Of a stretch of DNA of 64,000 nt, positions 1 to 8,972 are shown one piece after another (position 1 is the stretch's first letter; each line of letters starts with the position of its first letter). The notes beneath the pieces were generated by a model that saw nothing but the letters and a program-made list of their open reading frames with translations, was not told the origin of the DNA and did not search any database. Source of the DNA: Moellerella sp963519845 (GTDB taxonomy: Bacteria > Pseudomonadota > Gammaproteobacteria > Enterobacterales > Enterobacteriaceae). Where the stretch lies: positions 29,625-93,624 of the forward strand of contig CAUQNX010000016.1 of NCBI GenBank assembly GCA_963519845.1, written 5' to 3'. A program made the position numbers and the translations under genes.

Positions 1-1389
1 GTTCATTTTTATCAATTATCTGCACTAGACTGGGTGGATATCACCTCAGCATTACAAGCTGATCCCAACAAAGCGGCGGAGATATTAAAAGGCGTTTCAA
101 CATGGTCGTTGAATAGCCCAGAAGAGTTCACCCGCGTACAGAATAAAATCAAAAATTTGGTGGCTAGCGGTCAGTTAGGTATCTTTGCCAATGGCTATTG
201 GGGTCATCCAGCGATGAAATTGTCGCCGGAAGTGAACCTAATTGCAGTGGCTCACTATCTGCAAGCATTAGAGTGTCAACGTGATGCGAACCGTATAGTC
301 GCGCTATTGGGTGGTAAAACCCCGCATATCCAGAATTTAGCGGTTGGTGGCGTGGCTAACCCGATTAATTTAGATGGCATCGGTGTATTAAATCTTGAAC
401 GCCTGATGTATTTAAAATCCTTTATTGACCGCTTAGGCGATTTTATTGAGCAAGTTTATAAAATCGATGCGGCTGTTATTGCGGCGGGCTATCCAGAGTG
501 GCTTGAAGTGGGCAAAGGGGCCAATCACTATATGTGTGTGCCTGAATTCCCCATGGATAATAAAAATGGCAGCTTCCTACTACCCGGTGGCTATTTAGAA
601 AATGGTGATTTCAGTACCTATCGCCCTATTACTAGCCATACCGATGAATATTTAATCAATGGTATTAAAGAGAGTGGTAAACATGCTTGGTATAAAGAAG
701 ATGAACCACTTGCGCCTTGGGAAGGTAAAACTAACCCTGATTACACAGGCTGGGACGATGATGGCAAATACTCTTGGGTTAAGGCCCCGACTTTCTACGA
801 TAAAACTGTAGAAGTGGGTCCATTAGCTGACTTGCTATGCAAACTGGCAGCAAAACATCAACCCACCGAAAAACATTTCAATGATGTCGCCAATCTATAT
901 CAAACGCTGACGGGCAATAGTATTAGCGTCAATCAGTTAGAGTCGACATTTGGTCGTATTATTGGTCGTACCGTTCGCTGTTGTGTATTAAATGAATCTC
1001 TCTCTATTCAGTGGCAAGCCTTGATCGATAATATTGGCCGAGGAGATTACACCACCTTTATTAAACCTAATTTCCCAGAAAACACCGTAACAAAAGGCGT
1101 GGGCTTTGGCGAAGTGCCTCGCGGTTTGTTATCACATTGGATTGTAGTTAAAGATGGCAAAATAGAAAACTATCAAGCGGTTGTTCCTTCAACTTGGAAT
1201 GCGGGTCCTCGAAATTTCAATGACGAGCCCGGTCCCTATGAACAAGCGTTAGTAGGAACGCCAATTGCCGATCCAGCAAAACCGCTGGAAGTGGTGCGAA
1301 CCATTCACTCATTTGACCCTTGTATGTCCTGTGCTGTCCATATCATTGATATCGAAGGTGCTGAAGTGACTAAGGTTAAGGTGCTCTAA
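1..1389 (+). CDS. hybC: Hydrogenase-2 large subunit HybC, C-terminal part
   Basis: Large, nickel-containing subunit of a membrane-associated [NiFe] uptake hydrogenase that oxidises H2 and feeds electrons to the quinone pool. The gene enters from the left: the reading frame is open from base 1, and the first residues read like internal HybC sequence, so the GTG at 34 is not a real start. About 462 residues are present, against roughly 567 for the E. coli protein. The C-terminal active-site motif DPCMSCAVH is followed by a 15-residue tail (IIDIEGAEVTKVKVL) that the partner endopeptidase should remove after the His once nickel is inserted. The stop overlaps the hybD start as TAATG, indicating translational coupling. 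Identification is from family knowledge and strong sequence similarity. Confidence 0.95.
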   Translation, partial: VHFYQLSALDWVDITSALQADPNKAAEILKGVSTWSLNSPEEFTRVQNKIKNLVASGQLGIFANGYWGHPAMKLSPEVNLIAVAHYLQALECQRDANRIVALLGGKTPHIQNLAVGGVANPINLDGIGVLNLERLMYLKSFIDRLGDFIEQVYKIDAAVIAAGYPEWLEVGKGANHYMCVPEFPMDNKNGSFLLPGGYLENGDFSTYRPITSHTDEYLINGIKESGKHAWYKEDEPLAPWEGKTNPDYTGWDDDGKYSWVKAPTFYDKTVEVGPLADLLCKLAAKHQPTEKHFNDVANLYQTLTGNSISVNQLESTFGRIIGRTVRCCVLNESLSIQWQALIDNIGRGDYTTFIKPNFPENTVTKGVGFGEVPRGLLSHWIVVKDGKIENYQAVVPSTWNAGPRNFNDEPGPYEQALVGTPIADPAKPLEVVRTIHSFDPCMSCAVHIIDIEGAEVTKVKVL

Positions 1390-1883
1390 TGCGTATTCTA
1401 GTATTGGGTGTGGGTAATATTTTACTCAGCGATGAAGCAATAGGTGTGCGGATCGTGGAAGCACTGGAAGAGCGTTATCATCTGCCTGAATGTGTTGAAG
1501 TTTTAGATGGTGGAACGGCGGGTATGGAGTTAATTGGGGCGATGGCCGATCGTGACCACCTGATTATTGCTGATGTGGTGCTATCGAGTCAGCAACCGGG
1601 TACCCTTTTCGTATTAAAAGATGAAGAAGTTCCCGCACTATTTACGCGCAAAATTTCCCCTCATCAACTGGGTTTATCCGATGTGCTATCCGCCTTACAT
1701 CTGACGGATGAATTCCCACAGCGTTTAACTCTGGTGGGTATTGTGCCTGAATCATTAGAGCCGCGTATTGGTTTGACTGCCGTTGGACAAGCGGCGCTCG
1801 AGCCTGCACTGCAAAAAGTGATTGAGACATTGCGCAGTGAAGGTTTAGAAATTATAGCTAAAGAAGAGCCTCTGCATGTCTGA
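1389..1883 (+). CDS. hybD: Hydrogenase-2 maturation endopeptidase HybD
   Basis: Nickel-dependent endopeptidase that trims the C-terminal tail of the large subunit. The 164 residues match the usual length. The N-terminal GVGNILLSDEAIGV segment and the metal-ligand pattern of the family are visible: Glu16, Asp62 (in ADVV) and His92 (in SPHQLG), corresponding to Glu16/Asp62/His93 of E. coli HybD. It starts inside the hybC stop (TAATG) and overlaps hybE by 8 bases, so it is part of one tightly coupled operon. Confidence 0.95.
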   Translation: MRILVLGVGNILLSDEAIGVRIVEALEERYHLPECVEVLDGGTAGMELIGAMADRDHLIIADVVLSSQQPGTLFVLKDEEVPALFTRKISPHQLGLSDVLSALHLTDEFPQRLTLVGIVPESLEPRIGLTAVGQAALEPALQKVIETLRSEGLEIIAKEEPLHV

Positions 1884-2367
1884 TGAAATCAAAGGTTATG
1901 ACCAAGACCCGCAAACGCTAGTTCAGGCTGCGTTCAAGCGGGTCTCTGAACAATCTATGCACGACCTTTCATTCCTCCATCCCTCAATGGGAGTATATGC
2001 CAGTGAATTTTCATTGTTTGAAAATCAGTGGATTGGGATGGTCATCACGCCGTGGATGCTAAGTGCCATTATTCTTCCCGGGCCTGAGCAATATTGGCCT
2101 CACCGTGTTATCGGTGAAAAAATTGGCTTAGCCCTGCCTTATGGTGAAATGACGTTTACCGTGGGCGAGTTAGAGGGATTAACCCAATATCTTGCTAGCT
2201 CCCTGATGTCGCCTTTAGATCGTCAAATCAGCCCAGAGCACGGTATTCATCTTACGGATGATTGTCGTCGTATTCTACTGTCATTGCCAATAGTCGATCC
2301 TAATGTTCCGACATCACCAGAACGGAGAGCCCTGTTTAGCCGTCATTTGAGGGATAGCAATGCATGA
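1876..2367 (+). CDS. hybE: Hydrogenase-2 assembly chaperone HybE
   Basis: HybE family chaperone (163 residues) that in E. coli helps the hydrogenase-2 large and small subunits assemble before Tat export. Recognised from overall sequence (for example the MGVYASEFSLFENQWIG and ITPWMLSAIILPGP segments) and from its place between hybD and hybF. It overlaps both neighbours by 8 bases. It is a soluble protein with no signal peptide. Confidence 0.92.
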   Translation: MSDEIKGYDQDPQTLVQAAFKRVSEQSMHDLSFLHPSMGVYASEFSLFENQWIGMVITPWMLSAIILPGPEQYWPHRVIGEKIGLALPYGEMTFTVGELEGLTQYLASSLMSPLDRQISPEHGIHLTDDCRRILLSLPIVDPNVPTSPERRALFSRHLRDSNA

Positions 2368-2701
2368 GGTTTCTCTGTGCCAAAGCACGCTAGAAATTAT
2401 TGAGCAGCAAGCTAAACAACATGGTGTGAATAAAGTTACTGGCGTTTGGTTAGAAATTGGTGCGCTCTCTTGTGTTGAAGAGAGCTCATTTCGTTTCTGT
2501 TTTGATATCGCTTGCCGCGGCACTCTGGCTGAGGGTAGCCAGCTACATATTGTATATCGCCCCGCTAAAGCTTGGTGTTGGGATTGCAGTGAATCAGTCG
2601 AAGTGAGCGATCATCAATCCTGCTGCCCTAAGTGTCAAAATCTAAATCTAAAGGTAGAAAACGGAGATAGCTTGCAGATTAAAGAGCTAGAAGTTGAGTA
2701 A
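2360..2701 (+). CDS. hybF: HypA/HybF nickel-insertion protein
   Basis: Small metallochaperone (113 residues) that works with HypB to deliver nickel to the hydrogenase large subunit. The N-terminal MHE carries the family nickel-binding His2. The zinc site is formed by two CxxC pairs, Cys73/Cys76 (CWDC) and Cys89/Cys92 (CPKC). Position at the end of the hyb run corresponds to hybF of E. coli; the hyp operon that follows has no second hypA, so this gene probably serves all hydrogenases encoded here (inference). A terminator follows. Confidence 0.93.
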   Translation: MHEVSLCQSTLEIIEQQAKQHGVNKVTGVWLEIGALSCVEESSFRFCFDIACRGTLAEGSQLHIVYRPAKAWCWDCSESVEVSDHQSCCPKCQNLNLKVENGDSLQIKELEVE

Positions 2702-2746
2702 ATCTCTCGGCTATTAGATATCGAGTTTAATCGATTTTCACTATTT

Positions 2747-2772
2747 CAGTCTCATTTTTTAGACTGTTTTTT
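2747..2772 (+). terminator. Rho-independent terminator after hybF
   Basis: A perfect 6-bp stem CAGTCT/AGACTG with an 8-base loop (2747-2766) is followed directly by six T. It lies 45 bases after the hybF stop. It separates the hyb transcript from the hypB promoter. Confidence 0.65.
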
Positions 2773-2820
2773 ATTTAGACAATCCATTAATCGATCTAAT
2801 GCGAATTATCTTTACTGACC

Positions 2821-2860
2821 TTGAGGTTTATCAACCCATTCATCGTTACTTTTCTCTAAT
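2821..2860 (+). promoter_or_regulatory. FNR-type anaerobic promoter of hypBCDE
   Basis: TTGAG-GTTT-ATCAA at 2821-2834 matches the FNR consensus TTGAT-N4-ATCAA at 9 of 10 defined positions. A -10-like TCTAAT (5 of 6 to TATAAT) lies at 2855-2860. This geometry puts the FNR site near -40 of a start at about 2867, the classic class II activator position, and about 29 bases ahead of the hypB start codon. The E. coli hypBCDE genes also have an FNR-dependent promoter, which supports the reading. Confidence 0.65.
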
Positions 2861-2895
2861 CTAACTATTAAAATATGCAGTTGGGAGTGGATCTT

Positions 2896-3954
2896 ATGTG
2901 TAGTACTTGTGGATGTGCCGCGGGCGAGCGTCGGATAGAGGGTGATGAACATTCTCACCATCATGATCAGCCTCACACACATGATCATGGGCATAGTCAT
3001 AGCCATGATCAGGATCATCATGGGCACGATCATCATCACGAACATGAATATAGCCATGATCATGATCACCCGCATGACCATGATGATAAAAGTAAAACGA
3101 CCATTATTCATCACCACTACTATCATCAGGGTGATGTTCATCATCACTACCACCAGCATGAACAGCCTTCGAGCCATGAAAAAACACATGAACATCAGCA
3201 TGAACACCCGCATGTTGAACATAACTTTAAACCTGTCGGTGAACATCAGGATCTCGATTATGGTCATGGTGAAGCAGGAACTCACGCGCCCGGTATTAGC
3301 CAAAAACGTATGCTGCAAATCGAGATGGATGTATTAGGCAAAAATAACCATCTGGCAGCCCATAATCGTGAAGACTTTAATGCGAAAAATATTTTAGCCT
3401 TAAATCTCGTCTCTAGCCCCGGCTCAGGTAAAACCACATTACTGACAGAAACCCTGTTGCGCCTGCGTGACAAAGTCAGCTGTGCCGTTGTCGAAGGGGA
3501 TCAGCAAACTACGAATGATGCTCAACGTATCCGTGAAACTGGTGTACCAGCAATTCAAGTGAATACTGGCAAAGGTTGTCATCTGGACGCTCAGATGGTG
3601 CACGATGCCATGGATCGTCTTAATTTAGCGGATAGTAGCCTACTCTTTATTGAGAACGTCGGTAATTTAGTTTGCCCTGCCAGTTTTGATTTAGGTGAGC
3701 GTCATAAAGTTGCAGTTCTATCAGTAACTGAAGGTGAAGATAAACCTCTGAAATACCCGCATATGTTCGCGGCGGCAGATATTATGATTTTAAATAAAAT
3801 CGATTTACTGCCTTATCTGCATTTTGATGTGGAAGCCTGTATTGCCAATGCAAAACGTGTCAATCCAAACATTCAAGTAATTCAACTGTCGGCCACCTCG
3901 GGCGAAGGTATGGATGCTTGGCTCGCTTGGCTGGAGACTCAGCTATGTGCTTAG
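2896..3954 (+). CDS. hypB: Hydrogenase nickel-incorporation GTPase HypB, with long His-rich domain
   Basis: GTPase that stores nickel and drives its insertion into hydrogenase together with HypA. The start is the ATG at 2896, giving the family N-terminus MCSTCGC, rather than the in-frame ATG at 2875; GGAG lies 8 bases upstream. The CxxCGC nickel site is followed by a low-complexity stretch (roughly residues 15-112) with about 39 His, mostly as HDH/HEH/HHH clusters, which E. coli HypB lacks. The conserved part then begins at DYGHGEAGTHAPG, with P-loop SSPGSGKTTLL, metal-site motif GKGCHLD and NKIDLL of the G domain. It overlaps hypC by 10 bases. Confidence 0.95.
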   Translation: MCSTCGCAAGERRIEGDEHSHHHDQPHTHDHGHSHSHDQDHHGHDHHHEHEYSHDHDHPHDHDDKSKTTIIHHHYYHQGDVHHHYHQHEQPSSHEKTHEHQHEHPHVEHNFKPVGEHQDLDYGHGEAGTHAPGISQKRMLQIEMDVLGKNNHLAAHNREDFNAKNILALNLVSSPGSGKTTLLTETLLRLRDKVSCAVVEGDQQTTNDAQRIRETGVPAIQVNTGKGCHLDAQMVHDAMDRLNLADSSLLFIENVGNLVCPASFDLGERHKVAVLSVTEGEDKPLKYPHMFAAADIMILNKIDLLPYLHFDVEACIANAKRVNPNIQVIQLSATSGEGMDAWLAWLETQLCA

Positions 3955-4241
3955 GCATTCCGGGTAAAATTGTGGCGGTGGGTGAAGATATTCACCAACT
4001 GGCACAAGTTGAGGTTTGCGGTGTAAAACGTGATGTAAATATTGGGCTGGTATGTGAAGGTGACACCGCCGAGATGTTAGGTCAGTGGGTGCTGGTTCAC
4101 GTGGGTTTTGCCATGAGCATTATTAATGAAGAAGAGGCCCAATCCACACTCGATGCATTAATGGCAATGAGTCAGTTAGATCATGAAGTGAATGATTTTA
4201 GCGGTTTAAATTCTGGAGTAACAGATGCAGTACGTCGATGA
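3945..4241 (+). CDS. hybG: HypC/HybG hydrogenase maturation chaperone
   Basis: Small chaperone (98 residues) that forms a complex with HypD for building the Fe(CN)2CO group and carries it to the large-subunit precursor. The start is placed at the ATG at 3945 because the family always begins MC(L/I)G.P, here MCLGIPGKIVAVGED with the essential Cys2. The sequence is closer to E. coli HybG (hydrogenase-2 specific) than to HypC, for example VGEDIHQLAQVEVCG. It overlaps hypB upstream and hypD downstream (17 bases). The C-terminus is somewhat longer than in HybG. Confidence 0.93.
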   Translation: MCLGIPGKIVAVGEDIHQLAQVEVCGVKRDVNIGLVCEGDTAEMLGQWVLVHVGFAMSIINEEEAQSTLDALMAMSQLDHEVNDFSGLNSGVTDAVRR

Positions 4242-5337
4242 GTTCCGCGACCCTGCTTTAGCTAAAGTTTTACTGGATCATATTCGCCAACGTGTTTCAG
4301 AGATACCGCAAGCAAAGCAGAGCCCATTACAATTAATGGAAGTCTGTGGGGGACATACCCACGCAATTTTTAAATTTGGTATCGATCAGCTTCTACCGCC
4401 TGAGATTGAATTTATTCACGGGCCGGGTTGTCCGGTCTGTGTACTCCCCATGGGGCGGATCGATAACTGCATTGAGATAGCCAATCATCCCGAAGTGATC
4501 TTTTGTACTTATGGCGATGCAATGCGTGTTCCCGGCAAAAATGGTTCACTATTAGATGCCAAACGTCGAGGGGCAGATATCCGCATCGTCTATTCTCCCT
4601 TAGATGCTTTAGCGCTTGCCGAACAAAATCCCGATCGTCAGGTGGTTTTTTTTGGGTTAGGTTTTGAAACGACAATGCCGAGCACAGCCTTGATTTTACA
4701 ACAGGCTCGTCAGCGCAATCTGCAAAGTTTTACCGTCTTTTGCCAACATATCACCATTATTCCCACGCTACGCAGCTTATTAGAGCAGCCAGATGTGCGC
4801 ATCGATGGTTTTCTGGCGCCGGGTCATGTCAGTATGGTGATTGGCACTCATCCCTATCAGTTTATTACCGATGAATTTGATAAGCCGCTGGTGGTTACTG
4901 GCTTTGAGCCATTAGATATTTTGCAATCCCTCGCCATGATAGTCGATCAAATCGCAGAGGGTCGATGTGAAGTGGAAAACCAATATAAGCGTATTGTGGC
5001 CGAGCAGGGCAATCTTCTAGCATTGAAAGCACTGGAAGAGGTATTTGAATTAAGAGAATCCAGTGAATGGCGCGGGCTAGGCGAAATCGCGGGCTCTGGT
5101 GTTCAGTTAACCGCTGATTATCAATTCTTTGACGCTGAACGCCGTTTTCAAGTTCAAGCCAATCAGGTTGCTGACGACCCGCAGGCACGTTGTGGTGATG
5201 TTTTAACCGGTCGATGTAAGCCCAGTGACTGTCCACTTTTTGGTCAGCGCTGTACGCCACAAACGGCTTTTGGGGCCTTAATGGTCTCTTCCGAAGGCGC
5301 TTGCGCAGCCTATTATCAATATCGTCGGGAGGCGTAA
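4225..5337 (+). CDS. hypD: Hydrogenase maturation Fe-S protein HypD
   Basis: Scaffold for assembly of the Fe(CN)2CO cofactor; 370 residues, the normal length. Conserved motifs are visible in order: CGGHTH near residue 41, GPGCPVC near 69, FGLGFETTMPS near 144, and the C-terminal cysteine set (CGDVLTGRCKPSDCP, RCTPQTAFGA) that ligates the [4Fe-4S] cluster. GGAG stands 6 bases before the ATG. The gene is coupled to hypC and lies one base from hypE. Confidence 0.95.
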   Translation: MQYVDEFRDPALAKVLLDHIRQRVSEIPQAKQSPLQLMEVCGGHTHAIFKFGIDQLLPPEIEFIHGPGCPVCVLPMGRIDNCIEIANHPEVIFCTYGDAMRVPGKNGSLLDAKRRGADIRIVYSPLDALALAEQNPDRQVVFFGLGFETTMPSTALILQQARQRNLQSFTVFCQHITIIPTLRSLLEQPDVRIDGFLAPGHVSMVIGTHPYQFITDEFDKPLVVTGFEPLDILQSLAMIVDQIAEGRCEVENQYKRIVAEQGNLLALKALEEVFELRESSEWRGLGEIAGSGVQLTADYQFFDAERRFQVQANQVADDPQARCGDVLTGRCKPSDCPLFGQRCTPQTAFGALMVSSEGACAAYYQYRREA

Positions 5338-5338
5338 G

Positions 5339-6364
5339 ATGAGTTTTAATGCCAATGATGTTGTCACCATGGCTCACGGTAGCGGTGGTCAGGCAATGCA
5401 GCAGTTAATTGAAACGTTATTTTTACAGGCATTTGCAAATCGAGCATTAAATGAGCGAGAAGATCAGGCTCGTTTATCCTTAGCCGAATTAACGGCGCTC
5501 GGTGATCGACTGGCATTTAGTACCGATAGCTATGTTATCGACCCAATTTTCTTCCCCGGCGGTAATATCGGCAAACTGGCTGTGTGTGGCACAGTTAATG
5601 ATGTCGCTGTCAGTGGTGCTATACCCAAATATCTCTCCTGCGGCTTTATTTTAGAAGAGGGATTTCCCTTATCTGAACTGCAAACTATCGTGGAATCTAT
5701 GGCTATCACCGCCGCCGCTGCGGGTGTTGAAATTGTCACTGGTGATACCAAAGTGGTTCAGCGCGGAGCCGCAGATAAAGTGTTTATTAATACTGCGGGC
5801 ATAGGTGTGATCCCAACGGAAATCCAGTGGGGCGTTCAGCAGATCCAACCCGGTGATAAAGTGATTGTAAGCGGCACATTAGGTGATCATGGCGCTACCA
5901 TTTTGAATCTACGGGAAAAACTAGGACTCGAAGCAGAATTAAGTTCCGACTGCGCAGTCCTTACGCCACTTATTGAGCCATTGCGCGCTATCGATGGCGT
6001 TAAAGCCTTGCGCGATGCAACCCGTGGTGGAGTGACCGCCATTTTACATGAATTTGCTCAAGCCAGCGGCTGTGGTATTGCGATTAATGAAGCGGACTTA
6101 CCTGTCTGTTCAGCCGTTCGTGGTGTTTGTGAACTATTAGGTTTGGAGCCCCTTAATTTTGCTAATGAAGGCAAATTGGTGATAGTGGTTCGGCCTGACG
6201 TAGAAGCTTCTGTGCTCGCGGTTCTTCATCAACATCCTTTGGGCGCTAATGCCGCAACAATCGGTGAAGTGACGGAAAATAAACAAGTCAAACTGGTGGG
6301 TATTTTTGGCGCTGCACGGCGGTTAGATTTGCCCTATAACGAACCACTACCGCGAATTTGCTAA
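5339..6364 (+). CDS. hypE: Carbamoyl dehydratase HypE
   Basis: Converts a carbamoyl group delivered by HypF onto its C-terminal Cys into thiocyanate, the source of the cyanide ligands of the active-site iron. The 341-residue protein ends in the required PRIC. The N-terminal MAHGSGGQAM motif and the ATP-binding segments of the PurM/SelD-like fold (FSTDSYVIDP, DATRGGVTAILHE) are present. No hypF is seen in the window, so HypF must be encoded elsewhere. Confidence 0.95.
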   Translation: MSFNANDVVTMAHGSGGQAMQQLIETLFLQAFANRALNEREDQARLSLAELTALGDRLAFSTDSYVIDPIFFPGGNIGKLAVCGTVNDVAVSGAIPKYLSCGFILEEGFPLSELQTIVESMAITAAAAGVEIVTGDTKVVQRGAADKVFINTAGIGVIPTEIQWGVQQIQPGDKVIVSGTLGDHGATILNLREKLGLEAELSSDCAVLTPLIEPLRAIDGVKALRDATRGGVTAILHEFAQASGCGIAINEADLPVCSAVRGVCELLGLEPLNFANEGKLVIVVRPDVEASVLAVLHQHPLGANAATIGEVTENKQVKLVGIFGAARRLDLPYNEPLPRIC

Positions 6365-6420
6365 CTAAATTTATTTTTTTCGTCTTTAGATAAGTATCAA
6401 AATTGGCTATAGAGGGATGT

Positions 6421-8007
6421 ATGATCAAGAAAGTAGTAGTAGCAATGCAGGCGATCTGCTTGCTGGGTTTGACCCTACAAGGAGCTGCCGCAGCGCCACA
6501 AGATAATCAAACTTTACGCCTAGCGATCGGCGCTGAGCCAACTGAAGGTTTTGATCCTATGCTAGGTTGGAGTCATGGTAGCTACCTACTCCTGCATAGC
6601 CCACTACTAAAACAGAGTGCTGATCTCTCTTGGCACAGCTATATGTTAGCAAGCTATCAACATAATGCTGATGGTAAAGAGTGGACACTTACTCTAAAAG
6701 AGGGATTAAAATTCTCTGACGGCTCACCTCTTACAGCAAAAGATATTGCCTATAGCTACAACAATGCCGCCGCAAGTGGGGGGAAAGTGGATATGGGTAA
6801 TTTCGCTAAAGCAGAGGTGATTGACCCTCTGACGGTAAAAATCACCTTATCATCACCGCAAAGTACCTTTATAAACGTATTAGGTTCATTGGGTATCGTC
6901 TCAGCTGATAAATATGATGCTAAAACATACGCCCATAATCCTATCGGGGCTGGTCCCTATCGTTTAGTCGCTTTCCAACCGGGCCAACAACTGATTGTTG
7001 AGCAAAATCCCTACTATGCTGGTCCTAAAAATAATTTCGCGAAAATGGTATTTGTTTTTCTTGATGAAGATGCCGCTTTCGCCGCCGCACAAAGTGGTCA
7101 ATTAGATATTGTTCGCATCCCAGCCGCCGTTGCTACTAACGCAGGTGAGGTGAAAAATATGAAGTTGATTGAGCGCCCTAGTGTCGAAAATCGCGGTATC
7201 TCATTCCCCATTCCACCCGCTGGCGAAAAAGATGCACAAGGTAATCCTATCGGTAATGATATCACTTCAGATATCGCTATTCGTAAGGCGATCAATTATA
7301 CCCTCGACCGTAAATTATTGGCGGAGTCGGTGTTAGAAGGCTTTGCTATCCCAGCTTATACTGGGGTAGAAGGCCTACCTTGGAATAATCCACAATCAAG
7401 TTTCAAAGATGGCGATATTGAAAAAGCCAAAGTTATACTCGAAGAAGCGGGTTGGAAATTAAATAAAGCGGGACTGAGAGAGAAAGAGGCGAAAGTTGCT
7501 AAACTAACCTTATGGTATGCCAGTGGTGATACTAGTCGTCGTGATTTAGCCCAAGCGATAAGAGCCAGTTTAAAACCTCTTGGGATTGAGATGGATTTAA
7601 AATCAGGTAGCTGGGAGACAGTCGAGCGCAATATGCACGCTAATCCAACGCTATTTGGTTGGGGTAGCTTAGATCCGATGGAGCTAGTGCATAACTACAG
7701 TAGTAAAGCGGCGGGTGTCGGTTTTTATAATCCCGGTTACTACAAAAATCCAGCCGTAGATGCGCTGATTGAAGAAGCATTACATCAGCCTGATCAAGCG
7801 GCGGCTATCCCTTTTTGGCAAAAAATAGATTGGGATGGTAAAACGGGTACTGGCATTCAAGGCGATGCGGCATGGGCTTGGTTGATGAATATCCAGCATA
7901 TCTATTTAAAGAATAGTTGTGTTGAATTAGGCAAAGGTGCACCTGAAATTCATGGCTCATGGTCTGTGCTCAATAATGTTGATGAATGGGCATGGACTTG
8001 TCAGTAA
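6421..8007 (+). CDS. Periplasmic substrate-binding protein of a nickel/peptide-type ABC importer
   Basis: Extracytoplasmic solute-binding protein family 5 (DppA/OppA/NikA type), 528 residues. The start is the ATG at 6421 with AGAGGG upstream; the earlier TTG is unlikely. The first 25 or so residues are a signal peptide ending near GAAAAP. The family motif is visible in WTLTLKEGLKFSDGSPLTAKDIAYSYN. It begins only 56 bases after hypE and heads a five-gene importer. The substrate is inferred to be nickel or a nickel chelate, as in the YntABCDE/NikZ type systems, because the genes adjoin hydrogenase maturation genes; peptides remain possible. No NikR-like palindrome was seen upstream. Confidence 0.85.
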   Translation: MIKKVVVAMQAICLLGLTLQGAAAAPQDNQTLRLAIGAEPTEGFDPMLGWSHGSYLLLHSPLLKQSADLSWHSYMLASYQHNADGKEWTLTLKEGLKFSDGSPLTAKDIAYSYNNAAASGGKVDMGNFAKAEVIDPLTVKITLSSPQSTFINVLGSLGIVSADKYDAKTYAHNPIGAGPYRLVAFQPGQQLIVEQNPYYAGPKNNFAKMVFVFLDEDAAFAAAQSGQLDIVRIPAAVATNAGEVKNMKLIERPSVENRGISFPIPPAGEKDAQGNPIGNDITSDIAIRKAINYTLDRKLLAESVLEGFAIPAYTGVEGLPWNNPQSSFKDGDIEKAKVILEEAGWKLNKAGLREKEAKVAKLTLWYASGDTSRRDLAQAIRASLKPLGIEMDLKSGSWETVERNMHANPTLFGWGSLDPMELVHNYSSKAAGVGFYNPGYYKNPAVDALIEEALHQPDQAAAIPFWQKIDWDGKTGTGIQGDAAWAWLMNIQHIYLKNSCVELGKGAPEIHGSWSVLNNVDEWAWTCQ

Positions 8008-8972
8008 TGCGGACAAGCATAGGGCTTTTATTGCGATTTATCTGTTTACTTACGGTAACAGCGGCGGGAATATTTATCCTTCTGAGCTACTCGCCAATAG
8101 ATCCGATTAAAGCCTATATTGGTAATGATTTAATGCATGTTCCCCCAGAGCAGTATCCTTTAATTGCGGCTCGTTGGGGGCTGGATCAGCCGATATGGAT
8201 GCAGTTTTGGCGTTGGTTTTCACAGATGTTACAGGGGGATATGGGCTACTCCATGCTCTATAACACCCCTGTGACTCAAGTGATATCCGATCGGTTAGCG
8301 CCCTCTTTGGCTTTATTGGTCTCTGCATGGCTATTTTCCGGAGTGGTCGGCCTTGGTTTAGGCTTGATTGCAGGACGCTATTTAAATCGCTGGCCCGATA
8401 AGATTATTTCACTTTTCTCATACTTACTCGCCTCAATCCCAGTATTTTGGATCGGTTTATTATTGCTCTCTCTCTTTGCTGTTTCACTCCAATGGGCGCC
8501 AATTTGCTGTGCTTGGCCCATTGGATTAGATGAACAAACTGCCACTTTTGGACAAAAATTACATCATCTCATCTTGCCTGTTGTAGCGCTAGGCATGCTT
8601 GGCGTAGGAACAATAGCACTACATACCCGAGCCAAAGTTGCCGAAGTGATGAACAGTGAATTTATCCATTATGCCCAAGCGCAAGGCGATAAAGGCTGGG
8701 CTATGATGCGTTTTCACATTTTAAAGCATGCCATTACACCCGCAATCTGTTTACAATTTGCCTCTGTCGGTGAATTACTGAGTGGGGCGCTATTGGCAGA
8801 GAAAGTCTTCGCTTATCCAGGTTTAGGGCAAGCGACAATAGATGCAGGATTACGGGGTGATATTCCACTATTAATGGGAATTGTCATGCTATGTGCTACT
8901 CTGATTTTCTTCAGTAATACCATCGCCGATGTCATGCTCAGAAAGGTGAATAAGGGAGCGGCAAGAGCCTGA
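8007..8972 (+). CDS. ABC importer inner-membrane permease (DppB/NikB type)
   Basis: First permease subunit of the importer, about 321 residues with six predicted membrane spans. The N-terminal span with SYSPIDPIKAYIG and the later ARWGLDQPIWMQFWRW are typical of the DppB/NikB family. The ATG at 8007 overlaps the stop of the binding-protein gene (TAATG) and is preferred; an in-frame ATG at 7986 would add seven residues. The EAA-type cytoplasmic loop is around HYAQAQGDKGWAMMRFHILKHA. Confidence 0.87.
   Translation: MRTSIGLLLRFICLLTVTAAGIFILLSYSPIDPIKAYIGNDLMHVPPEQYPLIAARWGLDQPIWMQFWRWFSQMLQGDMGYSMLYNTPVTQVISDRLAPSLALLVSAWLFSGVVGLGLGLIAGRYLNRWPDKIISLFSYLLASIPVFWIGLLLLSLFAVSLQWAPICCAWPIGLDEQTATFGQKLHHLILPVVALGMLGVGTIALHTRAKVAEVMNSEFIHYAQAQGDKGWAMMRFHILKHAITPAICLQFASVGELLSGALLAEKVFAYPGLGQATIDAGLRGDIPLLMGIVMLCATLIFFSNTIADVMLRKVNKGAARA

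Noticed and set aside
2875..2895. Upstream ATG for HypB
   Set aside because: It would add seven residues before the family-invariant MCxTCGC start, and the better Shine-Dalgarno sequence fits the ATG at 2896.
2896..3260. Repeat array that looks CRISPR-like at first glance (CAT/GAT repeats)
   Set aside because: It is a coding low-complexity tract with no regular repeat-spacer structure; no CRISPR array was seen anywhere in the window.
2812..3337. Long Met/Ile/His-rich frames on both strands over the hypB start
   Set aside because: They are shadows of the repetitive CAT/CAC/GAT codons of the His-rich tract in hypB; no ribosome binding sites or similarity.
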